A stretch of 64,000 nucleotides of DNA from Candidatus Roseilinea sp. NK_OTU-006 (GCF_012931985.1 NZ_JAAFGM010000007.1:62001-126000); one strand, 5' to 3'; shown: positions 44,416 through 53,675, counted from the first letter of the stretch. Translations and numbers: made by a program. The notes: generated from the sequence alone by a model not told the origin.

Positions 44416-45126
44416 ATGATTGCAGTGATTGACTACGGCGCAGGCAACCTGCGCAATGTGTGCAAAGCGCTGGAACACGTCGGCGCTGAACTCACGTTGA
44501 CCGACGACCGGCGCGAACTGGAGCGCGCCGAAAAGTTGGTGCTGCCCGGCGTGGGCGCATTTGCCGATTGCCAACACGGCCTGAAGGCGCGCGGCCTGTT
44601 TGAGCCGCTGCGCGCGCTGGCGCTGGCCGGCAAGCCGCTGCTCGGCATTTGCGTCGGCATGCAACTGTTGTTTGATGTCGGCGAGGAGATGGGCGAGTGG
44701 GAAGGACTCGGCTTGATTCCCGGCCGCGTCGTCCGCTTCCACTTCGCAATGCAACACAACACCGCCAACGACGAGAGCGAACGCCGGCTCAAAATCCCAC
44801 ACATCGGCTGGAATCAGTTGTGGCTGAAACAGCCTGATCATCCGCTGCTGGCCGGCATACGCGATGGCGACTATGCTTACTTCGTCCACTCCTATCACCC
44901 GCAGGTCGCCGATCCAGCGCACGTGCTGGCGGTCACCGACTACGGCTACTTCTTTCCGTCGGTGGTTGCGCGAGGCAACCTGTGGGGCATCCAGTTCCAT
45001 CCGGAAAAGAGCCAGGACGTCGGCTTGCGCCTGTTGAGAAATTTCGTGACCTGGCCGGCGAACGACGCACCGCTCAGCAACGTCTATGGGAGGAGCACGC
45101 GTGTTCACGATCTATCCGGCCATTGA
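44416..45126 (+). CDS. hisH: Imidazole glycerol phosphate synthase, glutaminase subunit
   Basis: A 236-residue class-I glutamine amidotransferase. The nucleophile Cys is in LLGICVGMQLLF, and the catalytic His and Glu are in WGIQFHPEKSQ. It supplies ammonia to HisF. Slightly longer than usual (about 200-215) because the C-terminal tail (NDAPLSNVYGRSTRVHDLSG) runs into the hisA gene, with a 26-bp overlap. That overlap implies translational coupling. Confidence 0.94.
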   Translation: MIAVIDYGAGNLRNVCKALEHVGAELTLTDDRRELERAEKLVLPGVGAFADCQHGLKARGLFEPLRALALAGKPLLGICVGMQLLFDVGEEMGEWEGLGLIPGRVVRFHFAMQHNTANDESERRLKIPHIGWNQLWLKQPDHPLLAGIRDGDYAYFVHSYHPQVADPAHVLAVTDYGYFFPSVVARGNLWGIQFHPEKSQDVGLRLLRNFVTWPANDAPLSNVYGRSTRVHDLSGH

Positions 45127-45850
45127 CCTGCGCAACGGGCGCGTCGTGCGCCTGTTGCAAGGCGACCCATCGCAACAGATCACGTATTCGGACGACCCGT
45201 CGGCCGTCGCGGCGCGCTGGGTGAGCGAGGGGGCGACCTGGTTGCACGTGGTCAACCTGGACGGCGCGCTCGGCGACCCAGCCGCAGGGCGCGCCAATCG
45301 CCGCGCGTTGCAAGAGGTGCGGCGCCGCGTGAGCGCGAAGCTCCAGCTCGGCGGCGGCCTGCGGGACATCCACGATGTGACGGCCGCGTTCGACGACGGC
45401 GCCGACCGCGTGGTGCTGGGAACCGCCGCGGTGGAGAATCCGCAACTCGTAGCCGACGCGCTCGACCGGTTCGGGCCGGAGCGCGTCGTCGTCGGCCTGG
45501 ACTCACGCCATGGCATCATCGTCACGCGCGGCTGGCAGCAGGCCACACCGATGACGGCGATTGAGCTGGGTTCGCTCATGCGAGGGATGGGAGTCGTTCA
45601 CGCCCTCTACACGGAAGTCGGGCGCGACGGCATGATGGCCGGCGTCGCCGCCGAGCTGACGGCAGCCCTGGCGCAGTTGACCGGCCTGCAAGTCATCGCC
45701 TCGGGCGGGGTGCGCAACCTGGACGACATCCACGAGTTGATGCAGTATGCATCGCGCGGCGTGTCCGGCGTGATCGTCGGACGCGCGCTCTATGAGGGCG
45801 CATTGTCGCTCCGGGAAGTATTGCAAACGATCGTCACGCAAGAAGGGTAA
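45101..45850 (+). CDS. hisA: Phosphoribosylformimino-AICAR ribotide isomerase
   Basis: A 249-residue TIM barrel starting at GTG 45101 (VFTIYPAIDLRNGRVVRLLQ), with GGGAGGAG 6 nt upstream deciding the start over the ATG at 45086. Catalytic Asp residues lie in PAIDL and in the LYTEVGRDGMMAGV segment; phosphate loops are QLGGGLRD and VIASGGVRN. It overlaps the 3' end of hisH and ends 3 bp before hisF. Confidence 0.94.
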   Translation: MFTIYPAIDLRNGRVVRLLQGDPSQQITYSDDPSAVAARWVSEGATWLHVVNLDGALGDPAAGRANRRALQEVRRRVSAKLQLGGGLRDIHDVTAAFDDGADRVVLGTAAVENPQLVADALDRFGPERVVVGLDSRHGIIVTRGWQQATPMTAIELGSLMRGMGVVHALYTEVGRDGMMAGVAAELTAALAQLTGLQVIASGGVRNLDDIHELMQYASRGVSGVIVGRALYEGALSLREVLQTIVTQEG

Positions 45851-45853
45851 CGT

Positions 45854-46606
45854 ATGCTCGCCAAGCGCATCATCCCATGCTTCGACGTCGCCAACGGACG
45901 GGTGGTCAAAGGGGTGAACTTCGTCAACTTGCGCGACGCCGGCGACCCGGTGGAGCAAGCCGGCATCTACAACGGCGAGCGCGCCGACGAATTGGTCTTC
46001 CTCGACATCCTGGCCTCGCACGAAGGCCGCGGCACCACCGTCGAGATGGCGCGCCGCGTGGCCGACGCGGTGTTCATCCCCTTCACCATCGGCGGCGGCA
46101 TCCGCTCGGCCGACGACTTCCGCACGCTGTTGCTGGCCGGCGCCGACAAATGCTCAATCAACAGCGCTGCCGTGCGCAACCCCGATTTGATCAACGAGGC
46201 GGCATGGCGCTTCGGGTCGCAATGTGTGGTGGTGGCCATAGACGCCCGACGCGATGGCGACGGCTGGAAGGTATATCTGAACGGCGGGCGCATACCGACC
46301 GACCTGGACGCCGTCGCATGGGCGCAAGAGGCCGAACGGCGCGGCGCCGGCGAAATCTTGCTCACCAGCATGGACACCGACGGCACGCAGGACGGCTACG
46401 ACTTGCCGTTGTTGCGCGCGATCTGCAGCGCCGTGAACCTCCCGGTCATCGCCTCCGGCGGTGCCGGCAAGCTCGAGCACTTCTACGAAGCAATCCAGGC
46501 CGGCGCCAGCGCCGTGCTGGCGGCTTCGGTCTTCCACTATAAAACCTTCAGCGTAGGCGAGGTGAAGCGCTACCTCGCCGGTCGGGGCGTGCCCGTGCGA
46601 CTGTGA
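45854..46606 (+). CDS. hisF: Imidazole glycerol phosphate synthase, cyclase subunit
   Basis: A 250-residue TIM barrel. Catalytic D11 lies in [16 protein letters not shown], and the second Asp in [35 protein letters not shown] and [16 protein letters not shown] are the phosphate-binding loops. With HisH it forms IGP and AICAR. It is the third gene of the tightly packed hisH-hisA-hisF set. Confidence 0.95.
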   Translation: MLAKRIIPCFDVANGRVVKGVNFVNLRDAGDPVEQAGIYNGERADELVFLDILASHEGRGTTVEMARRVADAVFIPFTIGGGIRSADDFRTLLLAGADKCSINSAAVRNPDLINEAAWRFGSQCVVVAIDARRDGDGWKVYLNGGRIPTDLDAVAWAQEAERRGAGEILLTSMDTDGTQDGYDLPLLRAICSAVNLPVIASGGAGKLEHFYEAIQAGASAVLAASVFHYKTFSVGEVKRYLAGRGVPVRL

Positions 46607-46608
46607 GC

Positions 46609-46636
46609 TTGACCTTGAGGCAGGTTGATCTAATCT
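46609..46636 (+). promoter_or_regulatory. Candidate promoter downstream of hisF
   Basis: TTGACC (46609-46614) and TAATCT (46631-46636) are 16 bp apart. The element lies just after the hisF stop and 67 bp before the DUF7662-HTH gene start. This would allow independent transcription of that gene. Confidence 0.35.
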
Positions 46637-46702
46637 CGACGCTGCAGACGCAGAGCGCGTTCGGCGACGTAGCAGCACAGCAGAACGGACGATCAGTGAG
46701 GC

Positions 46703-47199
46703 ATGAGCAAGCCCGGCAGCAAGTATTACCCCCTGCGCACTTACCTGCGCGAACGGGATCGGGATGAGATCACCCTGACCTTCGCGCAAATCGAGCAAAT
46801 CCTGGGCAAACCCTGCCCAAGGGCGCGCGCATTGAGCGCGGGTGGTGGAGCAAACGCCGGCACGCCGCCTCCCAGGCGAAGGCCTGGCTGGACGCCGGTT
46901 TCAAGGTGGCAGCGGTGGATCTGCAACGCCGACGAGTCGTATTCGCCCTTCCGACCAAACTGGCCAGCCGCTACCGCGTCGAACGCGACGGCGACACGTT
47001 CCTCTGGAACGCCGGTCTGATCAAGGCGCTGCACGAGCACATGAACATGAGCCTGGCCGAGTTCGCGCGCGAGCTGGGCGTGCGCCAACAAACGGTCAGC
47101 GAGTGGGAGACCGGCGCCTATGCGCCCACGCGCGCGACGTCCAAGCATCTCACCCTCGTAGCCGAACGCGCCGGCTTCGGCTACGGCGCCGACCTCTAG
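46703..47199 (+). pseudogene. DUF7662-like plus helix-turn-helix gene, frameshifted
   Basis: The first frame from ATG 46703 reads SKYYPLRTYLRERDRDEITL and TFAQIEQILGK, then changes at about 46809-46815 (a CCC run). One base lost there would restore the next frame, which reads LPKGARIERGWWSKRRHA and AKAWLDAGFKVAAVDLQRRR. It then continues into a HTH_3-type domain (LAEFARELGVRQQTVSEWET and GAYAPTRATSKHL). The first half resembles the DUF7662 pattern (KYxPLxxYL, FxxIExILG, WW, WLxAG). Together this would be one protein of about 165 residues. Either the gene is broken or the sequence has a one-base error. The second half alone could still make a 97-residue regulator from 46906. Confidence 0.65.
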
Positions 47200-47385
47200 G
47201 AATCCCCCACACGGATCTGCGCGCCGCGCGACCCATTCCCCCATTCGCTGGGTTCCCTGCCCTGGTTGGATTACGACGAGCCCACACAGCTCATCCTGCC
47301 TGAGTTCGGCGGAGGCGCCGATGAAAGCGAGGACGAGAATGGCACGTGCGATGGCGATACCGCACAGGATGCATGACCGCGCCGC

Positions 47386-47391
47386 TATAAT
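47386..47391 (+). promoter_or_regulatory. Candidate -10 box for hisIE
   Basis: A consensus TATAAT lies 16 bp before the hisIE ATG, with CGAGG between them as a possible ribosome binding site. No -35 match is seen. The preceding 47200-47380 stretch holds a short coding-like frame ([20 protein letters not shown]) that I cannot assign. Confidence 0.4.
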
Positions 47392-47407
47392 CACATACGA
47401 GGTTGCC

Positions 47408-48070
47408 ATGCTGTCGGCCTGGACCGCAGCGCAGCGAAACGTGCTTCAACTCAAGTTCGACGCCTTCGGCCTGATCCCCGCCATCATTCAGGACGCCCTC
47501 ACCGGCCGTGTGCTCATGCTCGGCTGGATGAACGAGGAGGCGCTGGGGCGCACGCTGCGCACCGGCGAGGTGTGGTTCTGGTCGCGCAGCCGACAGACGC
47601 TGTGGCACAAGGGCGACACCAGCGGCAACGTGCTGCGCGTGCGCGAAGTGCGCGCCGATTGTGACGCCGATTGCCTGCTCGTCCGCGCCGAGCCAGCCGG
47701 TCCGACATGCCACACCGGCCGCGAGAGTTGCTTCTGGCAGGACGTGAAGGGCGACGCGCTCCAACCACCCGCAGCGAGTTTCCTCGACGAATTGGCCGAG
47801 ATCGTGCAGTCGCGCCGCGTCGCTGCGCCAGACGAAAGCTACACCGCGCGGCTGTTTGCGCAAGGTCGCCTGAAGATCGCCCAAAAAGTGGGCGAGGAAG
47901 GGCTGGAAGCGGCGCTGGCCGGCGTTGCTCAAGACGACAATCGGCTAATCGAAGAGAGCGCCGATCTGCTCTTTCACCTAATCGTGCTGTTGAACGAGCG
48001 CGGCGTAGCGCTGCGCGAAGTATTGGCCCGGCTGGCCGAGCGGCACACGCGAGCGACGCAGGAGCAATGA
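47408..48070 (+). CDS. hisI: Bifunctional PR-AMP cyclohydrolase / PR-ATP pyrophosphatase
   Basis: A 220-residue HisIE fusion. The cyclohydrolase half (about 15-120) has [36 protein letters not shown], the metal-binding DCDADCLL and [10 protein letters not shown]. The pyrophosphatase half (about 130-220) has [18 protein letters not shown] and [19 protein letters not shown]. These are steps 2 and 3 of histidine synthesis. The ATG at 47408 is chosen over an upstream in-frame start at 47321. A broken HTH gene separates it from hisF, so it may be transcribed from its own promoter. hisD is not in the window. Confidence 0.94.
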   Translation: MLSAWTAAQRNVLQLKFDAFGLIPAIIQDALTGRVLMLGWMNEEALGRTLRTGEVWFWSRSRQTLWHKGDTSGNVLRVREVRADCDADCLLVRAEPAGPTCHTGRESCFWQDVKGDALQPPAASFLDELAEIVQSRRVAAPDESYTARLFAQGRLKIAQKVGEEGLEAALAGVAQDDNRLIEESADLLFHLIVLLNERGVALREVLARLAERHTRATQEQ

Positions 48071-48112
48071 CGCGCTTCCAGAGCCTGGAAAGTAGCGGTA
48101 TGATTAGGCATC

Positions 48113-48186
48113 GGGCCGTTAGCTCAGCCTGGCAGAGCAGGGGACTTTTAATCCTCGTGTCGCAGGTTCGAATCCTGCACGGCTCA
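48113..48186 (+). tRNA. tRNA-Lys (anticodon TTT)
   Basis: A complete cloverleaf of 74 nt. The acceptor stem pairs 48113-48119 with 48179-48185 (one G-T), and the discriminator is A48186. The anticodon stem is 48140-48144 with 48152-48156, with loop CTTTTAA, giving TTT at 48147-48149. The T arm contains GGTTCGAATCC. CCA is not encoded. Confidence 0.95.
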
Positions 48187-48222
48187 TCAACCCTTAACCC
48201 TCCCCGGTCGGCGCATCGCGCA

Positions 48223-48600
48223 TCAGAGATTGTGGCCGGATAGCGCAGCGATGATGCGCTCCACCGGCAGCCGGTCGGCCTGATCCACGCCGACGTGGCT
48301 AAGTGCGACGCGCCCTGGTGCATCCACGATCGGCGCGATAGATGCGCAGGGACGAGTCGGCGATAAAGCGCGTGTTTGCCCGCCGCGTGCGAAGCGCTCG
48401 GCCTTGAGCGTGCAGCCGATCCGCGTGCGAATCGCTCGGCCTGAGCAAACGAAAACGCCAATACCGGCGCATCCATGCGCTGCTCGTACAGGGACTGGCG
48501 CAACGGCACCAGATGCATCATCGAGATGCCGACATGAAACTGCTTATGCGCCTGATCCCACTGTCCTGCCTGATTATGGCCGGTTGTGCAATGGCAAGTG
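48223..48600 (-). pseudogene. Decayed coding remnant, unidentified
   Basis: The minus strand shows coding-like runs in different frames: KQFHVGISMMHLVPLRQSLY near 48545-48490, TRFIADSSLRIYRAD near 48370-48325 and APGRVALSHVGVDQADRLPV then ERIIAALSGHNL ending at the TGA 48225. A partly duplicated segment of about 36 bp (GCCGAGCG.TTCGCACGCGG) lies between. I do not recognise the family. Opposite it, a 40-codon plus-strand frame at 48534-48656 begins with a lipoprotein-like signal (MKLLMRLIPLSCLIMAGC), which may be chance. No other gene is seen in 48187-48784. Confidence 0.4.
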
Positions 48601-48784
48601 GGGAGGATACAACTGGGTTGACCAAGTGGGCGATGCGTCCACACTCGGCGCGCTAGGGCTCAAGTTCCGTTGCCATGGCCGCGCTCATGCTCGCTGCATG
48701 CGCCGGCTGGCATCTGGCAGCATGAGCGTGAGACCCATGCCATGACCGAGAGGGCTGGCTGCCCGTCGCGCCCGCGATCGGAAC

Positions 48785-50143
48785 TCAATCCGTCAATTCG
48801 CTCGCCTCAACAGGCAGCAACAGCCGATCTTCGCCACGATCGTATTCGAACAGCTCGGCATAGCGTCCCCAGTCCACAGCCGTCTCGAATTGGTGCTGCG
48901 CTTCCTCGCGCGGGAAGTGCTCGTCCAAGATGTCGAGGAAGAACCCGGCACGCATCGAACCATTCGGCTTGGCCTGGAGCGTGTTGTAGATCATCTTCAC
49001 CATCGGCACGCGCTCCAACAGTTGCGCGCGGAAGATGTCCTTGCTGGTCTGGATGTCGGCTGTGGCGAACGCCCGGCCGTTATCGGTAAGGGTGATATCG
49101 CCCTGCCTCACCTCGGCCAGACCCAGCATCACGGCTGCATCAACGATCGGCAACAGATCATCCGTCGCCAGTTGGAGCGTGCTGGAGATCTCGGGCAAGT
49201 CGCGGAGTTCAGGCCGCTCGTTGAGCAGTTCGAGCAAGCCGCTGATCCCGCCGACGGTGGCATGGGGCAACGGCGGGTAGGGTGTCTCGCGGCGCGGCAG
49301 CACGCCGGCCATGGCTGCGGTCACGTCGCGGTCCGGGTTCGTCATGGCGATGTAGATGCCATCCACCAGCTCCTTGAACCGGCGCGCGCTCCGGTCGCGT
49401 GGGCGCGGCAGGTCAATCGTCACTTCGCCGCGCACCCGACCCGGGTTCGCGCCCAGGATAATGACGCGGTCGGCCAAATACACCGCTTCCTCGATGTTGT
49501 GCGTGACGATCAGCACGCTCTGTGCCGGGAAGTCACCCTTCTCCCAGAGGTCGCTGATCTCGCCGCGCAGGTTTTCGGCAGTCAGTACGTCCAGCGCGCT
49601 GAACGGCTCGTCCATGAACAACACCTTCGGCTGCTTGACGAACGCGCGCGCGAAGCCGACGCGCTGGCGCATACCGCCCGATAGCTCTTTGGGATAGGCG
49701 CTCTCGAAGCCGTCGAGTCCAACCATGTCAATGGCCTTCAGCGCGCGCGCCTGCCGCTCTTTGAGTGGCACGCCGAGCGCTTCCAGACCCAGTTCGACAT
49801 TCTGCTGCACGGTCAACCACGGCAGCAACGCAAACGACTGGAACACCATCGTCACGTCGGGGTTGGGGCCGGTCACGCGCCGGCCTGACGAAAACACGTC
49901 GCCGCTCGATGCCGGAATCAGCCCGGCCAAGATGCGCAGCAAGGTGCTCTTGCCGCTGCCGCTGCGGCCGAGTAGCGCCACGATCTCGCCCGGCTTGACG
50001 GTGAGGTTGATGTTCTCGAGCACGGTGAAGATGCCGTTGCCATCCGGCAGCTCGAAGTTCTTGAATACGTTGACGGTGCGGATCAGCGCACCGTTGCGAT
50101 CCATCGCGGGCGTCTTTGTATCGTTCATGAGTGCAGTTGCCAT
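48785..50143 (-). CDS. ABC transporter ATP-binding protein with AAA-associated C-terminal domain
   Basis: A 452-residue ATPase of the nitrate/sulfonate/bicarbonate class. The N-terminal 265 residues hold Walker A GRSGSGKST, signature LSGGMRQRVGFARAF, Walker B VLFMDEPFSALD and VTHNIEEAVYLADR. The C-terminal 150 residues form the AAA-associated domain (GGISGLLELLNERPELRDLP, then TADIQTSKDIFRAQLLERVP) found on some of these ATPases and thought to be regulatory. The ATG at 50143 has AAAGGAG 7 nt upstream. The permease is encoded upstream on the same strand, 78 bp away. The substrate is unknown. Confidence 0.9.
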   Translation of the reverse strand: MATALMNDTKTPAMDRNGALIRTVNVFKNFELPDGNGIFTVLENINLTVKPGEIVALLGRSGSGKSTLLRILAGLIPASSGDVFSSGRRVTGPNPDVTMVFQSFALLPWLTVQQNVELGLEALGVPLKERQARALKAIDMVGLDGFESAYPKELSGGMRQRVGFARAFVKQPKVLFMDEPFSALDVLTAENLRGEISDLWEKGDFPAQSVLIVTHNIEEAVYLADRVIILGANPGRVRGEVTIDLPRPRDRSARRFKELVDGIYIAMTNPDRDVTAAMAGVLPRRETPYPPLPHATVGGISGLLELLNERPELRDLPEISSTLQLATDDLLPIVDAAVMLGLAEVRQGDITLTDNGRAFATADIQTSKDIFRAQLLERVPMVKMIYNTLQAKPNGSMRAGFFLDILDEHFPREEAQHQFETAVDWGRYAELFEYDRGEDRLLLPVEASELTD

Positions 50144-50221
50144 TTCGATGCTCCTTTTTAGCTCCTCGACCACGAGAGCGCACAGCCTTTCCACACGCTG
50201 CGCCTCAGGATGAATGTCTAC

Positions 50222-51964
50222 TCACAAGACGTATTTGCTTTCGGCCAGAACGTAGAGCCGTCGCCAGAACAGGCGGTTCAGTGCGACAACGAACAGCGCC
50301 ATCATGCCTACGCCCAGCGCGATGCGCGGCCAATCGCCGACCGCGGTGGCATTTGCGATGTACGCGCCCAGGCCGGTTGCCGTCAACGTGGTATCTCCCC
50401 AAGACACGACCTCGGCCACGATGCTGGCGTTCCACGCGCCGCCCGAGGCGGTGATGCCGCCGGTGACCCAAGCCGAGAAGATGCCGGGGATGATCAGCCG
50501 GCGCCACAGCTTCCAGCCGCACAGCCCCATGTTCGCCGCCATCTCACGCAGGTCGCTGGGGATGGTCTGCGCGCCGGCAATGACGTTGAACAGGATGTAC
50601 CACTGTGCGCCCAGTGACATCAGCAAGATACTGCCGACATTGAGGCTGATGCCCGTCGCGATCAACGCGACCGTCACGAACGGGAAGAGGAAGTTGGCCG
50701 GAAAGGCCGACATGAACTGCGCCAGGGGTTGGATCAGGCGCGCCAAGCGCGGGTTGAAGCCGACGGCCACGCCGATCGGCGCCCAAATCAGCGTCCCGAT
50801 GGCGGTGAGCGCGGCTACGCGCGCCATGGTGATCAACCCCAGCACGAAGGTGTTGACCACCTCCGGCAGCCCCACTTCGCTCAGGATAAAGCGGATCAGC
50901 ACAACGGCGCCGGCGACCAGCAGGGCGATCAACAGGCCGTTGTAAATCCAATCCATCCACGCCGGCGCTGCTGCGCGTGGTTTCGCCATCTGCGCTGGCT
51001 TGGGCGCCAGTGTGCCGCTCAGCGCGCGATTGACGAATTCGCTCGCCGGGCGCAATGCTTCGCCAATGAGCGACGGCAGTCGTGCCGCGCGCCACAAGTT
51101 CAACAGCCAGGACGTCGGCGTCTCGCCGGCTTCGCTCTGCTCGTTGCGGAACTTCTGCGACCAGGCGATGAGCGGCCGCCACACCAATTGATCCACCAAC
51201 ACGATCATGATCGCCATAGCAACGATGGCCGCAATCAGCGCGCCGACGTTCTGCTGATCAACCGCTTCAGTCACGTAGGCGCCGATGCCGGGCAAACGGT
51301 AGTCCTGGTTGAGCACGCTGATGGCTTCGCTGGCTGCGACGAAGAACCAGCCGCCGCCGAAGCTCATCATCGTGTTCCACGTCAGGCCGATCATCGAATT
51401 CGGCGCCTCGACCTTGGTGAAGTATTGCCAGCGCGACAGACGGAACATGCGCGCCATCTCCTGCTGCTCGCGCGGAATCGTCCGCAGCGAGTGGTAGAAC
51501 GAGAAGGTCATGTTCCACACCTGGCTGGTGAAGATGGCGAAGATCGAAGCTGCTTCCAGCCCCAGCAAGCTGCCGCGGAACAGCGCGATGAAGAACGCGA
51601 TCGTCACCGAGAGAAAGCCCAACACCGGCACGCTCTGTAAAACATCTAGCAGCGGGATGAGCACGCGCTCGGCGCGCGGGCTGTGCGCGGCCACGTAGCC
51701 GTAGGTGAACGTGAACAGCAGCGAGAAGAACAGCGCGATGAACATGCGCAGCGTGCTGCGCGCCAGGTAATACGGCAGATGGACGATATCTAAGCTGATC
51801 GGCTCGGGCAGCACGTCCGGCGGCTGAAAGGGCACCAGTGCCGTGCTGCCCACGTAGGCGATCAGGACGATGAGCGCCAGCGCGCCAATGGTGATCGCCA
51901 CGTCGGCAGCGGTGAACGGCAGGCGGCGCAACGTCTCGCGCGTGGGGAAGGTCAACCTGATCAT
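50222..51964 (-). CDS. Fused double ABC permease (NitT/TauT type)
   Basis: A 580-residue membrane protein made of two permease units in tandem. Unit 1 (about 15-270) contains the EAA-type loop REQQEMARMFRLSRWQYFTK. Unit 2 (about 340-575) contains PSDLREMAANMGLCGWKLWR followed by RLIIPGIFSAWVTGGITASG. The linker (about 275-335) is charged and Pro/Ala rich. A single polypeptide would thus form the whole transmembrane channel and dock two copies of the downstream ATPase. No solute-binding protein gene lies nearby, so the receptor is encoded elsewhere. Confidence 0.9.
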   Translation of the reverse strand: MIRLTFPTRETLRRLPFTAADVAITIGALALIVLIAYVGSTALVPFQPPDVLPEPISLDIVHLPYYLARSTLRMFIALFFSLLFTFTYGYVAAHSPRAERVLIPLLDVLQSVPVLGFLSVTIAFFIALFRGSLLGLEAASIFAIFTSQVWNMTFSFYHSLRTIPREQQEMARMFRLSRWQYFTKVEAPNSMIGLTWNTMMSFGGGWFFVAASEAISVLNQDYRLPGIGAYVTEAVDQQNVGALIAAIVAMAIMIVLVDQLVWRPLIAWSQKFRNEQSEAGETPTSWLLNLWRAARLPSLIGEALRPASEFVNRALSGTLAPKPAQMAKPRAAAPAWMDWIYNGLLIALLVAGAVVLIRFILSEVGLPEVVNTFVLGLITMARVAALTAIGTLIWAPIGVAVGFNPRLARLIQPLAQFMSAFPANFLFPFVTVALIATGISLNVGSILLMSLGAQWYILFNVIAGAQTIPSDLREMAANMGLCGWKLWRRLIIPGIFSAWVTGGITASGGAWNASIVAEVVSWGDTTLTATGLGAYIANATAVGDWPRIALGVGMMALFVVALNRLFWRRLYVLAESKYVL

Positions 51965-51978
51965 GATAGCAACCCAAA

Positions 51979-52506
51979 TCAGAGGCGAGTATAACGCCAG
52001 CTCACGGGCTGACCGTTCTCGTAGGGCATCACGCCGTGGAACGGACGAGGATCGTCATCGAAGACGAGCGGCAAGAAGTAGGGGTCGCCCGGCCACATGG
52101 GGAGCGCGGCGCGGTCGCGCGTCCGTGGATCGGTCGAACATGCATCCAGCAGGCGTTGGAGCGGCGTCCACTCCAGTGTGCCTTCGTCGTTGCGCATCAC
52201 CGGCTCACCGACAAACTGATAGATCAAGAAGACAAAGCCGAGCCAGTCTTCACCGTTCGGGCCGAAGCCGGGCCAACTGATAGTGCCGCGCAATTGCATG
52301 GCGGCCACCTCGACGCCGGCCTCCTCGCGGATCTCGCGCTTCATGCACGCTGCGACATCTTCATCGCGTTCCACCTTGCCGCCCAGGCCGTTGTATTTGC
52401 CGAAGGCCTGATCGTCGGGGCGTGCGTTGCGATGAATCATCAACACAAATTGGCGGTCGGGCGAAAGGATATAGCCCAGGGTGCCGATAATGGGGGTGTA
52501 GGGCAT
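51979..52506 (-). CDS. Nudix hydrolase (MutT-like)
   Basis: A 175-residue Nudix protein. The Nudix box reads G(G)KVERDEDVAACMKREIREEAGV, matching GX5EX7REUXEEXGU. The N-terminal strand VLMIHRNARPDDQAFGKYNG and later WTPLQRLLDA are as in 8-oxo-dGTP diphosphatase-type members. It probably hydrolyses a nucleoside diphosphate derivative; the exact substrate cannot be told. The permease gene follows 15 bp downstream on the same strand. Confidence 0.88.
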   Translation of the reverse strand: MPYTPIIGTLGYILSPDRQFVLMIHRNARPDDQAFGKYNGLGGKVERDEDVAACMKREIREEAGVEVAAMQLRGTISWPGFGPNGEDWLGFVFLIYQFVGEPVMRNDEGTLEWTPLQRLLDACSTDPRTRDRAALPMWPGDPYFLPLVFDDDPRPFHGVMPYENGQPVSWRYTRL

Positions 52507-52529
52507 GAGATGGAGGCGCCGCTGTGGTG

Positions 52530-53675
52530 CTACGGCTTAGTCGCCAAGGGGAAATCAAATTTCTTTCGGCGGCTTTCCAGGTCAACTGCCGTCAACTTGA
52601 TGTCCCCGTCGAAGAGCGGCACAAGCAGCGCGCCATTGGCGTAGGCCGGCGTGGAGAGCAACCGCCGCACCAGGCCATTCTCCAGTACGCGCATTGGCGA
52701 TGAGCGGATGGCGTCCGTGCTGAGCCGGCGATCAAAACTATACAAGTAAGTGTCGCTCGACACCACGTAGAGCGTGTTGCCGACGATGACCGGCTGAGCG
52801 CGGATTGCGCCACCCACCTGCGACCGCCAGAGCACGTTGCCGCTGCGGCGGTCAATGGCATACACCCCACCCTTCACATCGCCGACAAAAATCTCGTCGC
52901 CGTCGAGCAGCGGATCGCACCAGATCCAGCCGTCCAGCCGGTTCGGTGAGCGCCAGACCAGCGCGCCGGTCTCGGCGTCCACGGCGTACATGTGCTGGTC
53001 GAATGAGCCGAAGTACAACACGCCGTCGGCGATGGCCGGGTGCGAGGCGATCGGGGCACCAGCGCTGAAAGTCCACAACAGCTTGCCGGTAGCCGCATCG
53101 AGCGCATACAGACGGTGGTCGAGCGACGGCTGGAAGACTTTGCCCTTCGCCACCCGGGGCCGCACCCACAACTTGTTCTGCGCGGTGAACTTCCACACCA
53201 ACTTCGGCTCGCCGCCTTCGAGCTGCGCCGGGTCGAGCGCGTAGAGGGTGTTATCTCCGTTTGGTGCAAAGATCAGCTTGCCGTCGGTGCTGGCGCCGTC
53301 GGTGTATTCGCGCTGGCCGCCGGAGAAGCGCCATAGCTCAACGCCGCTATCAGCGGAAAGCGCGTAGAGGCGGTGGCTGGTGCGGCCATTCAAGCCGATG
53401 GTCTCACCCACGATGATGGCGTTGCCGAATTTCAGCGGCGGGCCGGCGAACGGGCCGGGGCGCGTGTTGCTATCGGCCTCGGTCGCAGGGAACATCCACT
53501 TTTGCGCGCCGGTGGCCGGATCGAACTTATACACATGCAAGTTGCTGGCGAGGTAGGCGTCTGCGCCGTCGAGTGTGAGACCGGGGAAGGAAGTGGGGGA
53601 GATTTCGCCGCCGCAGGCGCTCAGCATCAGGGCAGCAGCCGCGACGACGAGCAAGTTGCGCAGTGCTCTTTTCAT
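52530..53675 (-). CDS. PQQ-repeat beta-propeller lipoprotein (BamB-like)
   Basis: A 381-residue lipoprotein with lipobox LSAC (Cys about 21). The mature part is a beta-propeller made of repeats of the form LYALDAATGKLLWTFSAG and MYAVDAETGALVWRSPNRL, with about seven copies of the YAxDxxTGxxxW signature. Such PQQ-like propellers usually serve as scaffolds for protein interactions and do not always bind cofactor. It lies directly after yidD on the same strand, where yidC would usually be found. A role in envelope biogenesis is possible but not shown. Confidence 0.87.
   Translation of the reverse strand: MKRALRNLLVVAAAALMLSACGGEISPTSFPGLTLDGADAYLASNLHVYKFDPATGAQKWMFPATEADSNTRPGPFAGPPLKFGNAIIVGETIGLNGRTSHRLYALSADSGVELWRFSGGQREYTDGASTDGKLIFAPNGDNTLYALDPAQLEGGEPKLVWKFTAQNKLWVRPRVAKGKVFQPSLDHRLYALDAATGKLLWTFSAGAPIASHPAIADGVLYFGSFDQHMYAVDAETGALVWRSPNRLDGWIWCDPLLDGDEIFVGDVKGGVYAIDRRSGNVLWRSQVGGAIRAQPVIVGNTLYVVSSDTYLYSFDRRLSTDAIRSSPMRVLENGLVRRLLSTPAYANGALLVPLFDGDIKLTAVDLESRRKKFDFPLATKP

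Noticed and set aside
48534..48656. A 40-residue lipoprotein gene on the plus strand
   Set aside because: The signal peptide looks good, but the mature part is very short, there is no clear ribosome binding site and it lies opposite coding-like remnants. It is kept only as a note.
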